Assembly: GCF_022811845.1 (NCBI RefSeq)
Contig: NZ_CP064266.1
Span: forward strand, 496,001-560,000
Reading direction: 5' to 3'
Length of the DNA: 64,000 nucleotides
From: Bacillus pseudomycoides
Lineage (GTDB): Bacteria; Bacillota; Bacilli; Bacillales; Bacillaceae_G
In this document: piece after piece, positions 35,220 through 43,845 of the stretch
Layout of the letters: each line of letters opens with the position of its first letter
How positions within the stretch are numbered: the stretch's first letter is position 1
The notes under the pieces: model-generated
Seen by the model: only the letters and a program-made list of their open reading frames with translations
Database searches by the model: none
What the model was told of the DNA's origin: nothing
Made by a program: the position numbers and the translations under genes

Positions 35220-36131
35220 CTACTTTCCTGAGAGATGGGTCTGTTCTTCACTAATATTCCAAAGACGCTTTGCGGCATCCATATCCAATGCAACCTCAGA
35301 TGGTGCCTTCACTTGCCTATCAACATAATAACAGCCACTATGATCCGTAATACCAGTTGTTTCTGCTAGCCATACTAAAGTTTCAGCGCCTTCTTCAGGA
35401 GTACGAGAGAAAGGTTTCATTGCCGCCATAGTTAAACGAGCTAAGAGGCCATTGTCTTGGTTAAAATTCGTAGCCACCAGTCCCGGATCGAAGCAGTAAG
35501 CTGTGACACCTGTCCCCTCTAGTCGCCGCGCCAACTCAGAGGTGAATAAGATGTTAGCCAGTTTTGTCTGCCCATAACGCATCGTAGGACCACCCATTAA
35601 TTTCTTAACACCACGATAAAGTTGTTCTGCATCTAAATCACTGAAATCAATTCCTTTTTTAGCCATTTTGTGGCCATGAGATGCGGTAGTAATGACACGA
35701 GCAGGGGCACTTTCCTTTAAACGGTCAAGCAGCAAATTAGTAAGTAAGAATGGACCTAAATGATTAACGGCCCAAGTCATCTCCAAACCGTCCTCCGTAA
35801 TTTTCCTTGTTTGAAATAAAGCACCCGCATTATTAACTAACATATCTATTCTAGGATATTTTTCTAGAATGTCAGTAGCTACTTGACGTATAGACTTCTG
35901 AGAAGCCATATCAGCTCGAAATATATCTACTACTACATCCCTATTCGTTGAATCCTTAATTTGAGTCACAATATTATTTGCTTTTGCTTCGTTACGTGCA
36001 ATGATTCCTAGCTTGGCACCACGTTCCGCAAGTGCCTTAGCCGCCGCTAGCCCAATACCACTTGTTGCGCCAGTAATTACTACATACTTGTCACGTACCG
36101 TCCACTCTACACATCTAATAAATTCCCCCAT
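35220..36131 (-). CDS. Short-chain dehydrogenase/reductase (retinol dehydrogenase-like)
   Basis: 303 residues. Cofactor motif TGATSGIG (about 20-27), NNAG, catalytic Ser in VITTASHGH and the YGQTK Tyr-Lys pair. The C-terminal SRTPEEGAETLVWLAE is typical of the RDH/WW-oxidoreductase-like SDR group that uses NADP(H). Substrate unknown. Single gene between a short gap and the asnS terminator. The start ATG 36131 lies behind a G-rich stretch. Confidence 0.85.
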   Translation of the reverse strand: MGEFIRCVEWTVRDKYVVITGATSGIGLAAAKALAERGAKLGIIARNEAKANNIVTQIKDSTNRDVVVDIFRADMASQKSIRQVATDILEKYPRIDMLVNNAGALFQTRKITEDGLEMTWAVNHLGPFLLTNLLLDRLKESAPARVITTASHGHKMAKKGIDFSDLDAEQLYRGVKKLMGGPTMRYGQTKLANILFTSELARRLEGTGVTAYCFDPGLVATNFNQDNGLLARLTMAAMKPFSRTPEEGAETLVWLAETTGITDHSGCYYVDRQVKAPSEVALDMDAAKRLWNISEEQTHLSGK

Positions 36132-36276
36132 CTCCCCAAAACCCCTCTCCCAATTTCCATAAATGATCTATTCGTTTTACTATATATGAAATAAAAAGAA
36201 AGCTATGAATAATATTTTTCATCCTACCTCAAAATAATTTATAAGATTTGGGATCTAGTTCTATCCTCTTCTAAAT

Positions 36277-36308
36277 AAAAAAGCGAGAGCAATTGCTCTC
36301 GCTTTTTT
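36277..36308 (-). terminator. Terminator after asnS
   Basis: A 20-base perfect palindrome, GCGAGAGCAATTGCTCTCGC (36283-36302), between A and T runs. Confidence 0.9.
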
Positions 36309-36312
36309 CATC

Positions 36313-37704
36313 TTAAAACTCCGAAGAACCTGGAGTTCTTGGGAATGGAATTACGTCACGAATGTTTGCCATACCAGTGATATACATCAGGAAACGTTCG
36401 AAGCCTAGACCGAATCCAGCGTGTTTTGTGCCGCCGTATTTTCTAAGCTCTAAGTACCACCAGTAGTCTTCTTCATTCATGCCTAATTCTTTAATTCTGT
36501 CTACTAAAACATCCATTCTTTCTTCACGTTGGCTTCCGCCGATTAATTCGCCGATGCCAGGAACGAGAAGGTCCGTAGCCGCTACTGTTTTACCATCATC
36601 GTTCATACGCATGTAGAATGCTTTAATATCTTTTGGATAATCTGTTACGAATACAGGGCGCTTAAAGATTTCCTCTGATAAGTATCTTTCGTGCTCTGTT
36701 TGTAAGTCAATACCCCATTCTACTGGGTATTTGAAGTCTGCACCTGATTCTTGAAGCACTTTAATTGCTTCTGTATATGTGATGCGACCAAAGTCAGAGT
36801 TGATTACGTTGTTCATGCGCTCAAGAACTGTTTTATCAACAAAACTGTTGAAGAATTCCATCTCTTCTGGTGCGTGCTCTAATACATATTTCATTGCATA
36901 TTTCAGCATATCTTCTGTAAGATCCATTACATCTTCTAATTCAGCGAATGCAATCTCAGGCTCAACCATCCAGAACTCAGCTGCGTGGCGAGTTGTGTTT
37001 GAGTTTTCCGCACGGAATGTAGGTCCGAATGTGTATACATCGCGGAACGCTAATGCATAAGCTTCAGCATTAAGTTGTCCACTTACTGTTAAGTTTGTTT
37101 CTTTACCGAAGAAGTCTTTTGATTCATCAACTTGGCCGTCTTCACCTTTTGGTAAGTTGTTCATATCTTGCGTTGTTACGCGGAACATTTCGCCTGCGCC
37201 TTCTGTATCACTACCTGTGATGATTGGTGTATGAACATGTACGAATCCACGCTCTTGGAAGAACTGGTGAATCGCAAACGCTGCGATAGAACGCACTCTA
37301 AATGTTGCAGAGAATGCATTTGTTCTTGGGCGTAAATGAGCGATTGTACGTAAGTATTCAAACGTATGACGTTTCTTTTGAAGTGGGTAATCAGAATCTG
37401 ATAATCCCTCGATATCGATTTTTTCTGCTTTAATTTCAAATGGTTGCTTTGCTCCAGGTGTTGCAATTACTTTACCTTCTACTTTAACTGAAGAGCTAAG
37501 TGGAAGTTTCGCAATTTCTTTGAAGTTATCTAATTCTGTATCGAAAACGATTTGAACGCTTTTGAAGAAGCTACCGTCGTTTAATTCGATGAAACCAAAT
37601 GCTTTTGAATCACGTAAGTTACGAATCCAACCTGATACTTGTACTTTTTGATCTACGTATTTATCTGTATCTCTATACAGACTTTTTACTAATGTGTTTT
37701 CCAT
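36313..37704 (-). CDS. asnS: Asparaginyl-tRNA synthetase
   Basis: 463 residues from ATG 37704, with AAAGGAG upstream; the frame is open to 37740 but lacks a site there. N-terminal OB-fold anticodon domain (VQVSGWIRNLRDSKAFGFIEL). Class II motif 2 lies in FRAENSNTTRHAAEFWMVEP and motif 3 in GLGFERFLMYITGMANIRD. It charges tRNA-Asn. A T-box with an AAC (Asn) specifier controls it, confirming Asn over Asp specificity. Confidence 0.96.
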   Translation of the reverse strand: MENTLVKSLYRDTDKYVDQKVQVSGWIRNLRDSKAFGFIELNDGSFFKSVQIVFDTELDNFKEIAKLPLSSSVKVEGKVIATPGAKQPFEIKAEKIDIEGLSDSDYPLQKKRHTFEYLRTIAHLRPRTNAFSATFRVRSIAAFAIHQFFQERGFVHVHTPIITGSDTEGAGEMFRVTTQDMNNLPKGEDGQVDESKDFFGKETNLTVSGQLNAEAYALAFRDVYTFGPTFRAENSNTTRHAAEFWMVEPEIAFAELEDVMDLTEDMLKYAMKYVLEHAPEEMEFFNSFVDKTVLERMNNVINSDFGRITYTEAIKVLQESGADFKYPVEWGIDLQTEHERYLSEEIFKRPVFVTDYPKDIKAFYMRMNDDGKTVAATDLLVPGIGELIGGSQREERMDVLVDRIKELGMNEEDYWWYLELRKYGGTKHAGFGLGFERFLMYITGMANIRDVIPFPRTPGSSEF

Positions 37705-37743
37705 AGTGAAATTCTCCTTTGCTGATATATTTGAATACAAAAA

Positions 37744-37975
37744 AACCTTTCATCCATAAAGGGACGAAAGGTTAAACTTCGCGGTACCACCCAATTTGTC
37801 ATAAAGACCAACTTTAACTCGTATGTAAACATACTTCCCGATTTGTAACAGGCCGGATTCCCGTCTAAGTCTACTCTTGAATACAAGCTTCAATTTCGGT
37901 TAGCAACTCCAAGGTGTTCTTCACATATACCGCCTCATCAGGCTCTCACCGTCCCTGACTCGCTTTGGATTATAG
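37744..37975 (-). promoter_or_regulatory. T-box leader of asnS, asparagine type
   Basis: Specifier AAC (37916-37918) followed by ACCUU. T-box GGGTGGTACCGCG at 37780-37792. The terminator stem AACCTTTCATCC / GGGACGAAAGGTT (37744-37755 with 37761-37773) is followed by a T-run. Uncharged tRNA-Asn should stabilise the antiterminator and allow asnS transcription. Confidence 0.93.
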
Positions 37976-38063
37976 TATATACTACTTTTCCTTATCATCG
38001 TCTTTCATTTTGTTAAACTAAAATTAATGTACTACATTCGAGGGAAAGATGCAAGGTGTCCTT

Positions 38064-39098
38064 TTATTTCCTAACTAACTCTATTTCTCCAAACTTCTTC
38101 ATTTGGAGCTTCAATGTATTCGCTTTGTCATAAGAAGTAATCGGGAAATTAACATAGACAGTCATTTTACCATTCTCAACATCCTGACTATACCCTTTTG
38201 ATTTATATTCTTTTCCTGTTTCGTCTACCATCTTCATATCCATAAAAGTATTTTCATCTTCTACTACTTCATCCACTGAAAATGTTAGATTGAGAGATGT
38301 TGGATTTGTCTTTGCGGATACAATTTGGATGTTAGATGTTGTTTCTGCTGATCTATACTCAACCGTTGACGTTGCTTCTTCTTTCGTTTTGTCGCTAATC
38401 GGTAAATTCCATATGCCATCAATTTCTTTCCGTTCATCATTCTCATAAAAAACCTTAACGCTCTCTATTTCTAACACAGCATCTTTCAGTTTAGGAATAG
38501 AACCTTGGTTCGATTCAAATACTACATCATATTGCACTTTCCCGGTCTTTCCATCTACTGATGGATTTTTATCTTCCGCTTTAGACATATACATTTTTTT
38601 TCCTTTCAATGGCTTTGTATCCGGAATAGACTCCATAATGTATTCGCCATCTCCATTTTTTAATCGATAATCAAAAGACACTTCTTTCACTTGTTTCTTT
38701 AGTATACTTGTATCCTCAAATACCAATTGAAAACTAAATCCTAATTTATTCGCGTCAGCAAAATAACGGTCAAGTGCCACTGTAATCCCTTTATCAGTAG
38801 CTATACTATTGCTTTTTTGTGGAAACTCTTCATCCACTGCTCGCTCAATTCCTTTATCATTAAAATGAAATAGTTTGTTAATATTCGCTTGCACATGCTT
38901 ATTTGTAAAAACACTACCGGCTATCACAAAACAACAAGCCGCCACCGCCAATTTTCTCCACATCACATTTCTTTTCTTTTTCTTTGCTTTCATACGTATC
39001 ACATCATAGGAATGATCTAAAGACTTTCTAACAATACTAGGCATTTCTTTTTCCTCATGTAGCAACTGCTGAAATTCTTTTTCAAAGTTATTTTTCAT
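38064..39098 (-). CDS. DUF4179 anti-sigma factor, pair 1
   Basis: 344 residues. A cytoplasmic N-terminus (about 1-45) holds the likely sigma-binding region. One membrane helix (about 47-63, KLAVAACCFVIAGSVF) is followed by a large external DUF4179 region rich in beta structure. It overlaps the sigma gene by 11 bases, so the two are coupled. Anti-sigma factors of this build hold an ECF sigma factor at the membrane until a signal releases it. The signal is unknown. A second such pair lies at 47075-48661. Confidence 0.85.
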   Translation of the reverse strand: MKNNFEKEFQQLLHEEKEMPSIVRKSLDHSYDVIRMKAKKKKRNVMWRKLAVAACCFVIAGSVFTNKHVQANINKLFHFNDKGIERAVDEEFPQKSNSIATDKGITVALDRYFADANKLGFSFQLVFEDTSILKKQVKEVSFDYRLKNGDGEYIMESIPDTKPLKGKKMYMSKAEDKNPSVDGKTGKVQYDVVFESNQGSIPKLKDAVLEIESVKVFYENDERKEIDGIWNLPISDKTKEEATSTVEYRSAETTSNIQIVSAKTNPTSLNLTFSVDEVVEDENTFMDMKMVDETGKEYKSKGYSQDVENGKMTVYVNFPITSYDKANTLKLQMKKFGEIELVRK

Positions 39099-39618
39099 TT
39101 ACCCTCACTCCTTCACCACTGTAATAATGATTACGTAATATCGATTTAGCTCTGGAAAGTCTTGATTTAATCGTTCCTTCTGGTTCTTTTAAAAACACGC
39201 TCATTTCTTTTATACTAAGTCCAACAATATAATATAGAACAATCGCCATTTTATAATCTTTATTTAAGCTATTTAACGCATCTTCTAGTTCTATTTTCAA
39301 AAATTCATTTTTATTTTGTTTTTGCTCAACGTGCCCATCTACTAACGTAATTTTTTGCCTTTTGTTTAATATACCGTTGCATGTATTGATTAATATTTTA
39401 CAAATCCATGTGTTAAAGTACTCTTCATTTTTGAGTGTATGTATTTTCTCATAAGCCACTGTGATTGCTTCTTGCATCGCATCTGCTACATCCTCATCTT
39501 TCTGTAACAATCTACTTGCGACTTTGTACAACACATCTTCATACCGCTGCACAAGAGAAACAAAAGCTTCTCCATCACCTTTTTTCGCCTTTTTCACCAA
39601 GGCTTCTAGCTTTCCCAT
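39088..39618 (-). CDS. ECF RNA polymerase sigma factor, pair 1
   Basis: 176 residues. Region 2 (DEDVADAMQEAITVAYEKIHTL) and region 4 helix-turn-helix (LSIKEMSVFLKEPEGTIKSRLSRAK) are clear. The same build as B. subtilis SigV and related ECF factors. AAGGGGG precedes ATG 39618. It is first in the operon with its anti-sigma factor. A possible self-recognised promoter lies upstream. Confidence 0.9.
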   Translation of the reverse strand: MGKLEALVKKAKKGDGEAFVSLVQRYEDVLYKVASRLLQKDEDVADAMQEAITVAYEKIHTLKNEEYFNTWICKILINTCNGILNKRQKITLVDGHVEQKQNKNEFLKIELEDALNSLNKDYKMAIVLYYIVGLSIKEMSVFLKEPEGTIKSRLSRAKSILRNHYYSGEGVRVNEK

Positions 39619-39680
39619 TCAAGAACCCCCTTGCTAATTAATTTCAATATACGACTGTTTTCATGTTCTTTACACCCTAT

Positions 39681-39709
39681 TAGATACAGAAAACTAGTAT
39701 TTGGTTGCA
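39681..39709 (-). promoter_or_regulatory. Possible ECF-type promoter of sigma pair 1
   Basis: Minus strand TGCAACC (39703-39709), 16 bases, TATCTA (39681-39686). The AAC-type -35 is usual for ECF factors, which often drive their own operon. Weak and unconfirmed. Confidence 0.35.
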
Positions 39710-39730
39710 TTGATTTTTTTTCTTTTTACA

Positions 39731-39769
39731 AAAAAGAGGATTATCACTCTTATCACGAATGACAATCCT
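39731..39769 (-). terminator. Terminator next to the pheT tail relic
   Basis: Minus strand GAGGATTGTCATTC with GAGTGATAATCCTC (G-U pairs allowed), followed by TTTTTTG. It ends nothing intact today; the only reading frame before it is the pheT-like fragment. Confidence 0.65.
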
Positions 39770-39775
39770 CTCAAA

Positions 39776-39856
39776 TTATTTACGCAACTCCGTACTAAAT
39801 TTCTCTTCTAACGCTGCTAATACACCTATGACAATAGTTCGTTTTTTGTAATTCAT
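39776..39856 (-). pseudogene. Relic of a pheT 3' end
   Basis: The minus strand codes VLAALEEKFSTELRK and a stop. The real PheT ends VLTAVEETFGAELRK and a stop at 41407. Over the last 17 codons the DNA agrees at 43 of 51 positions by hand count. An ATG at 39856 keeps a 26-codon frame open, but nothing before the matching part looks like PheT and no good ribosome site precedes it. The fragment is separated from pheT by two SPOCS-domain genes. Confidence 0.75.
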
Positions 39857-39868
39857 TTTTAAAAACAA

Positions 39869-39896
39869 ACATCTACAATTTAGAAAACATATTCTA
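39869..39896 (+). promoter_or_regulatory. SigK-like promoter of the first SPOCS gene
   Basis: AC (39869-39870), 17 bases, CATATTCTA (39888-39896), matching the late mother-cell pattern AC-N16/17-CATANNNTA. The second SPOCS gene has the same elements at the same spacing. Confidence 0.6.
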
Positions 39897-39929
39897 CACT
39901 ATATATTAATGAAAGGTGAGGAAACGCAA

Positions 39930-40493
39930 ATGAATCTGTACCATCAAAAAGGATTCACTTCAACAAGTACACCTTTTTTTCCTTATATCGATCTACCAGA
40001 ACTTCCTGAAATTCAAAAACCAATAAAATTATCCAAATCTGCCAAATTCAAAAAAACAATAAAACCAGCAAAACTTCCTAAAGCAATAACAATGTGCTGC
40101 AGACAAATTGTAGAACATAAAATCCAGTTAGTTCCCCCTGCAAAAAAAGGAACTACTAAAGTTAAGAAACAGATATTCACTACGATTGAAAAGGTGTGTT
40201 CAGAAGTAGTTATCATCCTTGGCTTTATCCGCAAAACGATTACCTATACGGCGGTCACTCACAATAAGGAGATTCCAAATCATAGCATCCAAGATGACGT
40301 TCCCTTCCAGTGTCTTATAGAATCAATAGATATTAAAGAAAACCAGCCAGTTCGCATCATTGAGCAGAAAATTCTCAGTGAAGTTTTTTCTCATGAAACT
40401 AATTTTGGAAAAGCAAATGATTCTCAATTATATAGACACCCCATTGCCTTTAGCTTTACCGAAAAAGATATTGTAAAAATTTCCATAAAATAA
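39930..40493 (+). CDS. SPOCS (DUF3794) domain protein, probable spore-surface protein 1
   Basis: 187 residues from ATG 39930, with AAAGGTGAGG upstream; an ATG at 39909 lies before that site. A basic Pro/Lys-rich N-terminal arm (about 1-55) is followed by one SPOCS domain, like the repeats of SipL. Conserved pieces are MCCRQIVEHKIQLVPP, VVIILGFIRKTITYTAV, DDVPFQCLIES and FSFTEKDIVKISI. The paired Cys-Cys also occurs in the neighbouring paralog. The SigK-like promoter suggests mother-cell expression late in sporulation, so a coat or exosporium part. Function inferred. Confidence 0.75.
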   Translation: MNLYHQKGFTSTSTPFFPYIDLPELPEIQKPIKLSKSAKFKKTIKPAKLPKAITMCCRQIVEHKIQLVPPAKKGTTKVKKQIFTTIEKVCSEVVIILGFIRKTITYTAVTHNKEIPNHSIQDDVPFQCLIESIDIKENQPVRIIEQKILSEVFSHETNFGKANDSQLYRHPIAFSFTEKDIVKISIK

Positions 40494-40563
40494 TTACTTC
40501 ATAAAACAATTTGTTGGATTAGAAAATTTTAAAATAGAAACCTTGTCCAAGATACTTCCCTAT

Positions 40564-40591
40564 ACAAGCTCCATATATATTTCATAATCTA
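40564..40591 (+). promoter_or_regulatory. SigK-like promoter of the second SPOCS gene
   Basis: AC (40564-40565), 17 bases, CATAATCTA (40583-40591). Same layout as at 39869-39896. Confidence 0.6.
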
Positions 40592-40630
40592 TAGAAAAAT
40601 ATGCTATATAAAATCAAGGAGGAATAATTC

Positions 40631-41350
40631 ATGGTTTGTCCCCTTATTAATCCAACAACTTGTTGCCAAGTTGTTGTTGAGCGCACAACGCAGCTTGTCC
40701 CCCCAGCCCTTGCAAATACTGTTACCTTCACACAAACGGTTGAAGCAGATATTGAAAACGTAATCCCAGAAAAAGTTGTAATCTGCGGGGTAGTTCGTAA
40801 AACGCTAACTTATACTGCCGTTTTGGAAGATGGCACTCAAGTGCCAGGTTTTGAAGTTTTCGACGATATCCCTTTTCAATGTGTTATTGACCGCGAAGAT
40901 GCCAATGAAGGAGACCTTTTCGAGGTCACAGGTGTAGCAATTCTTGGCCAAGTTTCTGCCCAAGAACAAAATTTTGGAGTTATCGATGGATTGCGAGTTG
41001 CTTTTAAGTTCAGAGAAAAAGAGATTGTCAAAGTGTGCATTAGAAGAATACCGGTGACTAGTACTGAAGTGGATCTTGGACTTGGTTTTACAAGCGAAGA
41101 TTGTAACGTTCCCGTTGTTGCACTAGGTCGTTTATTAGTAAATGGCGTTGGATTTGCAGGAATACCAGTCTTTCTCACAATCCAAGGTGCAGCAACTGTT
41201 TCTCCAACTACAGTTTTTACAGGGGAAGACGGATTCTTTAGTACGAATGTCACTGCCTTTGGACCTGGAAATATAACGCTTACCGCTTCAGGCACAGTAA
41301 ATGGAGTTCCTTTTTTTGGAGAAGTAACCACAGCCTCACCTTGTGTATAA
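40631..41350 (+). CDS. SPOCS (DUF3794) plus Ig-like domain protein, probable spore-surface protein 2
   Basis: 239 residues. N-terminal Cys3, Cys11 and Cys12, then a SPOCS domain (about 10-140) with KVVICGVVRKTLTYTAVLED, DDIPFQCVIDRED and FKFREKEIVKVCI. A C-terminal Ig-like / carboxypeptidase-regulatory-like domain follows (about 163-235, GVGFAGIPVFLTIQG, GEDGFFSTNVTAFGPG). The chain ends SPCV. Cysteines at both ends would allow cross-linking on a spore surface. AAGGAGG precedes the ATG. It ends at a terminator shared with pheT. Spore role inferred from the promoter type and domain. Confidence 0.75.
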   Translation: MVCPLINPTTCCQVVVERTTQLVPPALANTVTFTQTVEADIENVIPEKVVICGVVRKTLTYTAVLEDGTQVPGFEVFDDIPFQCVIDREDANEGDLFEVTGVAILGQVSAQEQNFGVIDGLRVAFKFREKEIVKVCIRRIPVTSTEVDLGLGFTSEDCNVPVVALGRLLVNGVGFAGIPVFLTIQGAATVSPTTVFTGEDGFFSTNVTAFGPGNITLTASGTVNGVPFFGEVTTASPCV

Positions 41351-41375
41351 TGAACAGTTCAAGTAAAGATCCAAC

Positions 41376-41403
41376 AAAAAAGCAGCCAAACGGCTGCTTT
41401 TTT
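41376..41403. terminator. Two-way terminator between SPOCS gene 2 and pheT
   Basis: Stem AGCAGCC / GGCTGCT (41381-41387 with 41392-41398) between A and T runs. Confidence 0.9.
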
Positions 41404-41406
41404 ATA

Positions 41407-43827
41407 TTATTTACGTAACTCCGCACCAAATGTTTCTTCTACCGCTGTTAATACACGGCTGTGTGCTTCTGTTACTTCTTCATCTGTTAATGTGCGTTCT
41501 GGATCGAAGTAGTTCATAGAGAATGCAAGTGATTTCTTGCCTTCTTCCATTTTTTCACCTTCGTATAAGTCAAATAGTGTTACTTCTTTTAGAAGTTCTC
41601 CGCCAGCTTCAGCAATTACTTGCTTCATTTCACCAGCTTTTACATCTGTCGTTACGACAACAGCCATATCACGTGTCATAGATGGGAAACGCGGAATTGC
41701 TGAGTAGTAAGTTTCCTCTACGTCTGCACCGAATACTTTTACAAGAGATAGTTCGAATACGAATGTATCTTTCACATCTAATTGTTTTTGCGTTTCTGGG
41801 TGTAATTGACCGATGAAACCAATTACTTCTCCATCTAGTAAGATATCAGCTGTACGTCCTGGGTGCATACCTTCACGTTTTGCAGGAGCATATGTGATGC
41901 TGCTTGCAACGCCAAGCACGTCGAATAATCCTTCTAACACACCTTTTGCAACGAAGAAGTCAACGACTTTCTTCTCACCTTGCCATGCATGATGAAGAGC
42001 AAGACCTGTCATAACACCAGCAAGATGTTGTTCTTCTTTCGGAAGCTCACCTTCTGCTGTTGGTAAGAAGATAGAACCTACTTCATATAATGCAACACTG
42101 TCATTTTTACGAGCATTGTTATATGAAACTGCTTCTAATAATTGTGGTACTAAGCTTAAACGAAGTTGGCTGCGCTCTTCACTCATTGGAAGTGCAAGAT
42201 TTACAGGCGCCTTTTCGTTTGGCTCAACCATATATTGTTTCGCTTTATCGGCGCTTGTTAATGAATACGTAATTGCTTCATATAAACCAGCACCTTCTAA
42301 GAAACGACGTACTTTACGGCGTTTTGTCTGCGCTACTGTTAATTTACCACGCGTCATTGTACCAGTTGGCAATGTAGCTGGAATATGATCGTAGCCGTAC
42401 AGACGACCTACTTCTTCTACTAAATCTTCTGCAATTGTAATATCAGGGCGACGTACTGGTACGTTCACATGGAATGTTCCTTCTACTTCTGTGAATGGGA
42501 ATTTCAAGTTTGTGAAGATTGTACCCATTTCACTAGCAGAGATTTCTGTACCTAATACACGGTTTACTTTTTCAGCTGTAACAGATACTGTACGCTCTTG
42601 TACTTGTAAGTTATCAACTTCTACCACACCTTCAAGTGCTTCACCACCAGCGTATTTTGCCATTAAAGCAGCTGCATGTTGAATAGCTTCGAATGTACGT
42701 GTTGGGTCGATTCCTTTTTCAAAACGTGCACTTGATTCACTGCGAAGACCTAAGTCTTTTGATGCACGGCGCACTGTTTGACCTTCGAAGTATGCAGATT
42801 CGATTAGAACGTTTACTGTATCGTTATCAACTTCAGATTCAGCTCCGCCCATTACACCAGCAACAGCTAACGCTTTTGTACCGTTTGTAATCGCAAGGTG
42901 ATGCGCTTGTAATGTACGTTCTTGATCGTCTAATGTTTGAATCTTTTCGCCTTCTTTTGCAAGACGAACAACGATTTCTTTTGAACCTAATTTATCATAA
43001 TCAAATGCATGTAGCGGTTGACCGTATTCAATTAAAATATAGTTTGTAATATCAACTACATTGCTAATTGGGCGAATACCAGCTGCCATAAGGCGCGTTT
43101 GCATCCATATTGGTGATGGACCAACTTTAACGTTTTTCACCATTTTTGCGATATATAATGGATTTTGCTCTGTTGCTTCTACACTTACAGAAATATAGTC
43201 AGAAGTTTTTTCTTCTACTTCTTGTAAGTTAGCAGCTGGTAGTTTCACTTCGCGGCCATAAATAGCAGCTACTTCATATGCAACACCTAACATGTTTAAG
43301 CAATCAGCACGATTTGGTGTTAAACCCAGTTCTAGTACTTCATCATGTAAGTTTAAGATTTCAAGTGCATCTGCACCAACTTCAGCGTCACTTGGGAAAA
43401 TGAAGATACCGTCTGCATATTCTTTCGCAACTAGTTTCCCGTCAATACCAAGCTCTTGAAGTGCACAAACCATACCATGAGAAGCTTCGCCGCGTAGTTT
43501 TGCCTTTTTAATTTTGAAGTTACCAGGAAGAACAGCGCCAACTTTTGCAACTGGTACTTTTAAGCCTTTTGTAATGTTAGGAGCTCCGCAAATGATTTGT
43601 ACTGGTTCTTCTTCACCGATGTCGATTAAGCATTTACTTAATTTATCAGCTTCTGGGTGTTTTTCACATTCTAATACGTGACCAACGACAACACCTTTTA
43701 CACCTTTATTTAATACTTCAACACCTTCTACTTCAATACCACTTTTCGTGATTTTATCTGCTAGTTCTTGTGCCGTTACATCTTTAATATCTACATACTC
43801 TTGTAACCAACGATATGATACGAACAT
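41407..43827 (-). CDS. pheT: Phenylalanyl-tRNA synthetase beta subunit
   Basis: 806 residues, full length. N-terminal EMAP-II-like tRNA-binding domain (about 40-150, VVGHVLECEKHPEADKLSKC). B3/B4 editing core with HAFDYDKLG, B5 domain, then a synthetase-like domain with no catalytic site. The C-terminal anticodon-binding domain (about 712-805) starts YSAIPRFPSMTRDMAVVV. It forms the alpha2-beta2 enzyme with PheS. It starts 18 bases after pheS with AAGGAGAGG upstream. Confidence 0.97.
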   Translation of the reverse strand: MFVSYRWLQEYVDIKDVTAQELADKITKSGIEVEGVEVLNKGVKGVVVGHVLECEKHPEADKLSKCLIDIGEEEPVQIICGAPNITKGLKVPVAKVGAVLPGNFKIKKAKLRGEASHGMVCALQELGIDGKLVAKEYADGIFIFPSDAEVGADALEILNLHDEVLELGLTPNRADCLNMLGVAYEVAAIYGREVKLPAANLQEVEEKTSDYISVSVEATEQNPLYIAKMVKNVKVGPSPIWMQTRLMAAGIRPISNVVDITNYILIEYGQPLHAFDYDKLGSKEIVVRLAKEGEKIQTLDDQERTLQAHHLAITNGTKALAVAGVMGGAESEVDNDTVNVLIESAYFEGQTVRRASKDLGLRSESSARFEKGIDPTRTFEAIQHAAALMAKYAGGEALEGVVEVDNLQVQERTVSVTAEKVNRVLGTEISASEMGTIFTNLKFPFTEVEGTFHVNVPVRRPDITIAEDLVEEVGRLYGYDHIPATLPTGTMTRGKLTVAQTKRRKVRRFLEGAGLYEAITYSLTSADKAKQYMVEPNEKAPVNLALPMSEERSQLRLSLVPQLLEAVSYNNARKNDSVALYEVGSIFLPTAEGELPKEEQHLAGVMTGLALHHAWQGEKKVVDFFVAKGVLEGLFDVLGVASSITYAPAKREGMHPGRTADILLDGEVIGFIGQLHPETQKQLDVKDTFVFELSLVKVFGADVEETYYSAIPRFPSMTRDMAVVVTTDVKAGEMKQVIAEAGGELLKEVTLFDLYEGEKMEEGKKSLAFSMNYFDPERTLTDEEVTEAHSRVLTAVEETFGAELRK

Positions 43828-43845
43828 ATTTATCCTCTCCTTCCC

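Noticed and set aside
39776..39856. A real 26-codon gene
   Set aside because: The last 15 residues and stop are a diverged PheT C-terminus, and no proper ribosome site precedes the ATG.
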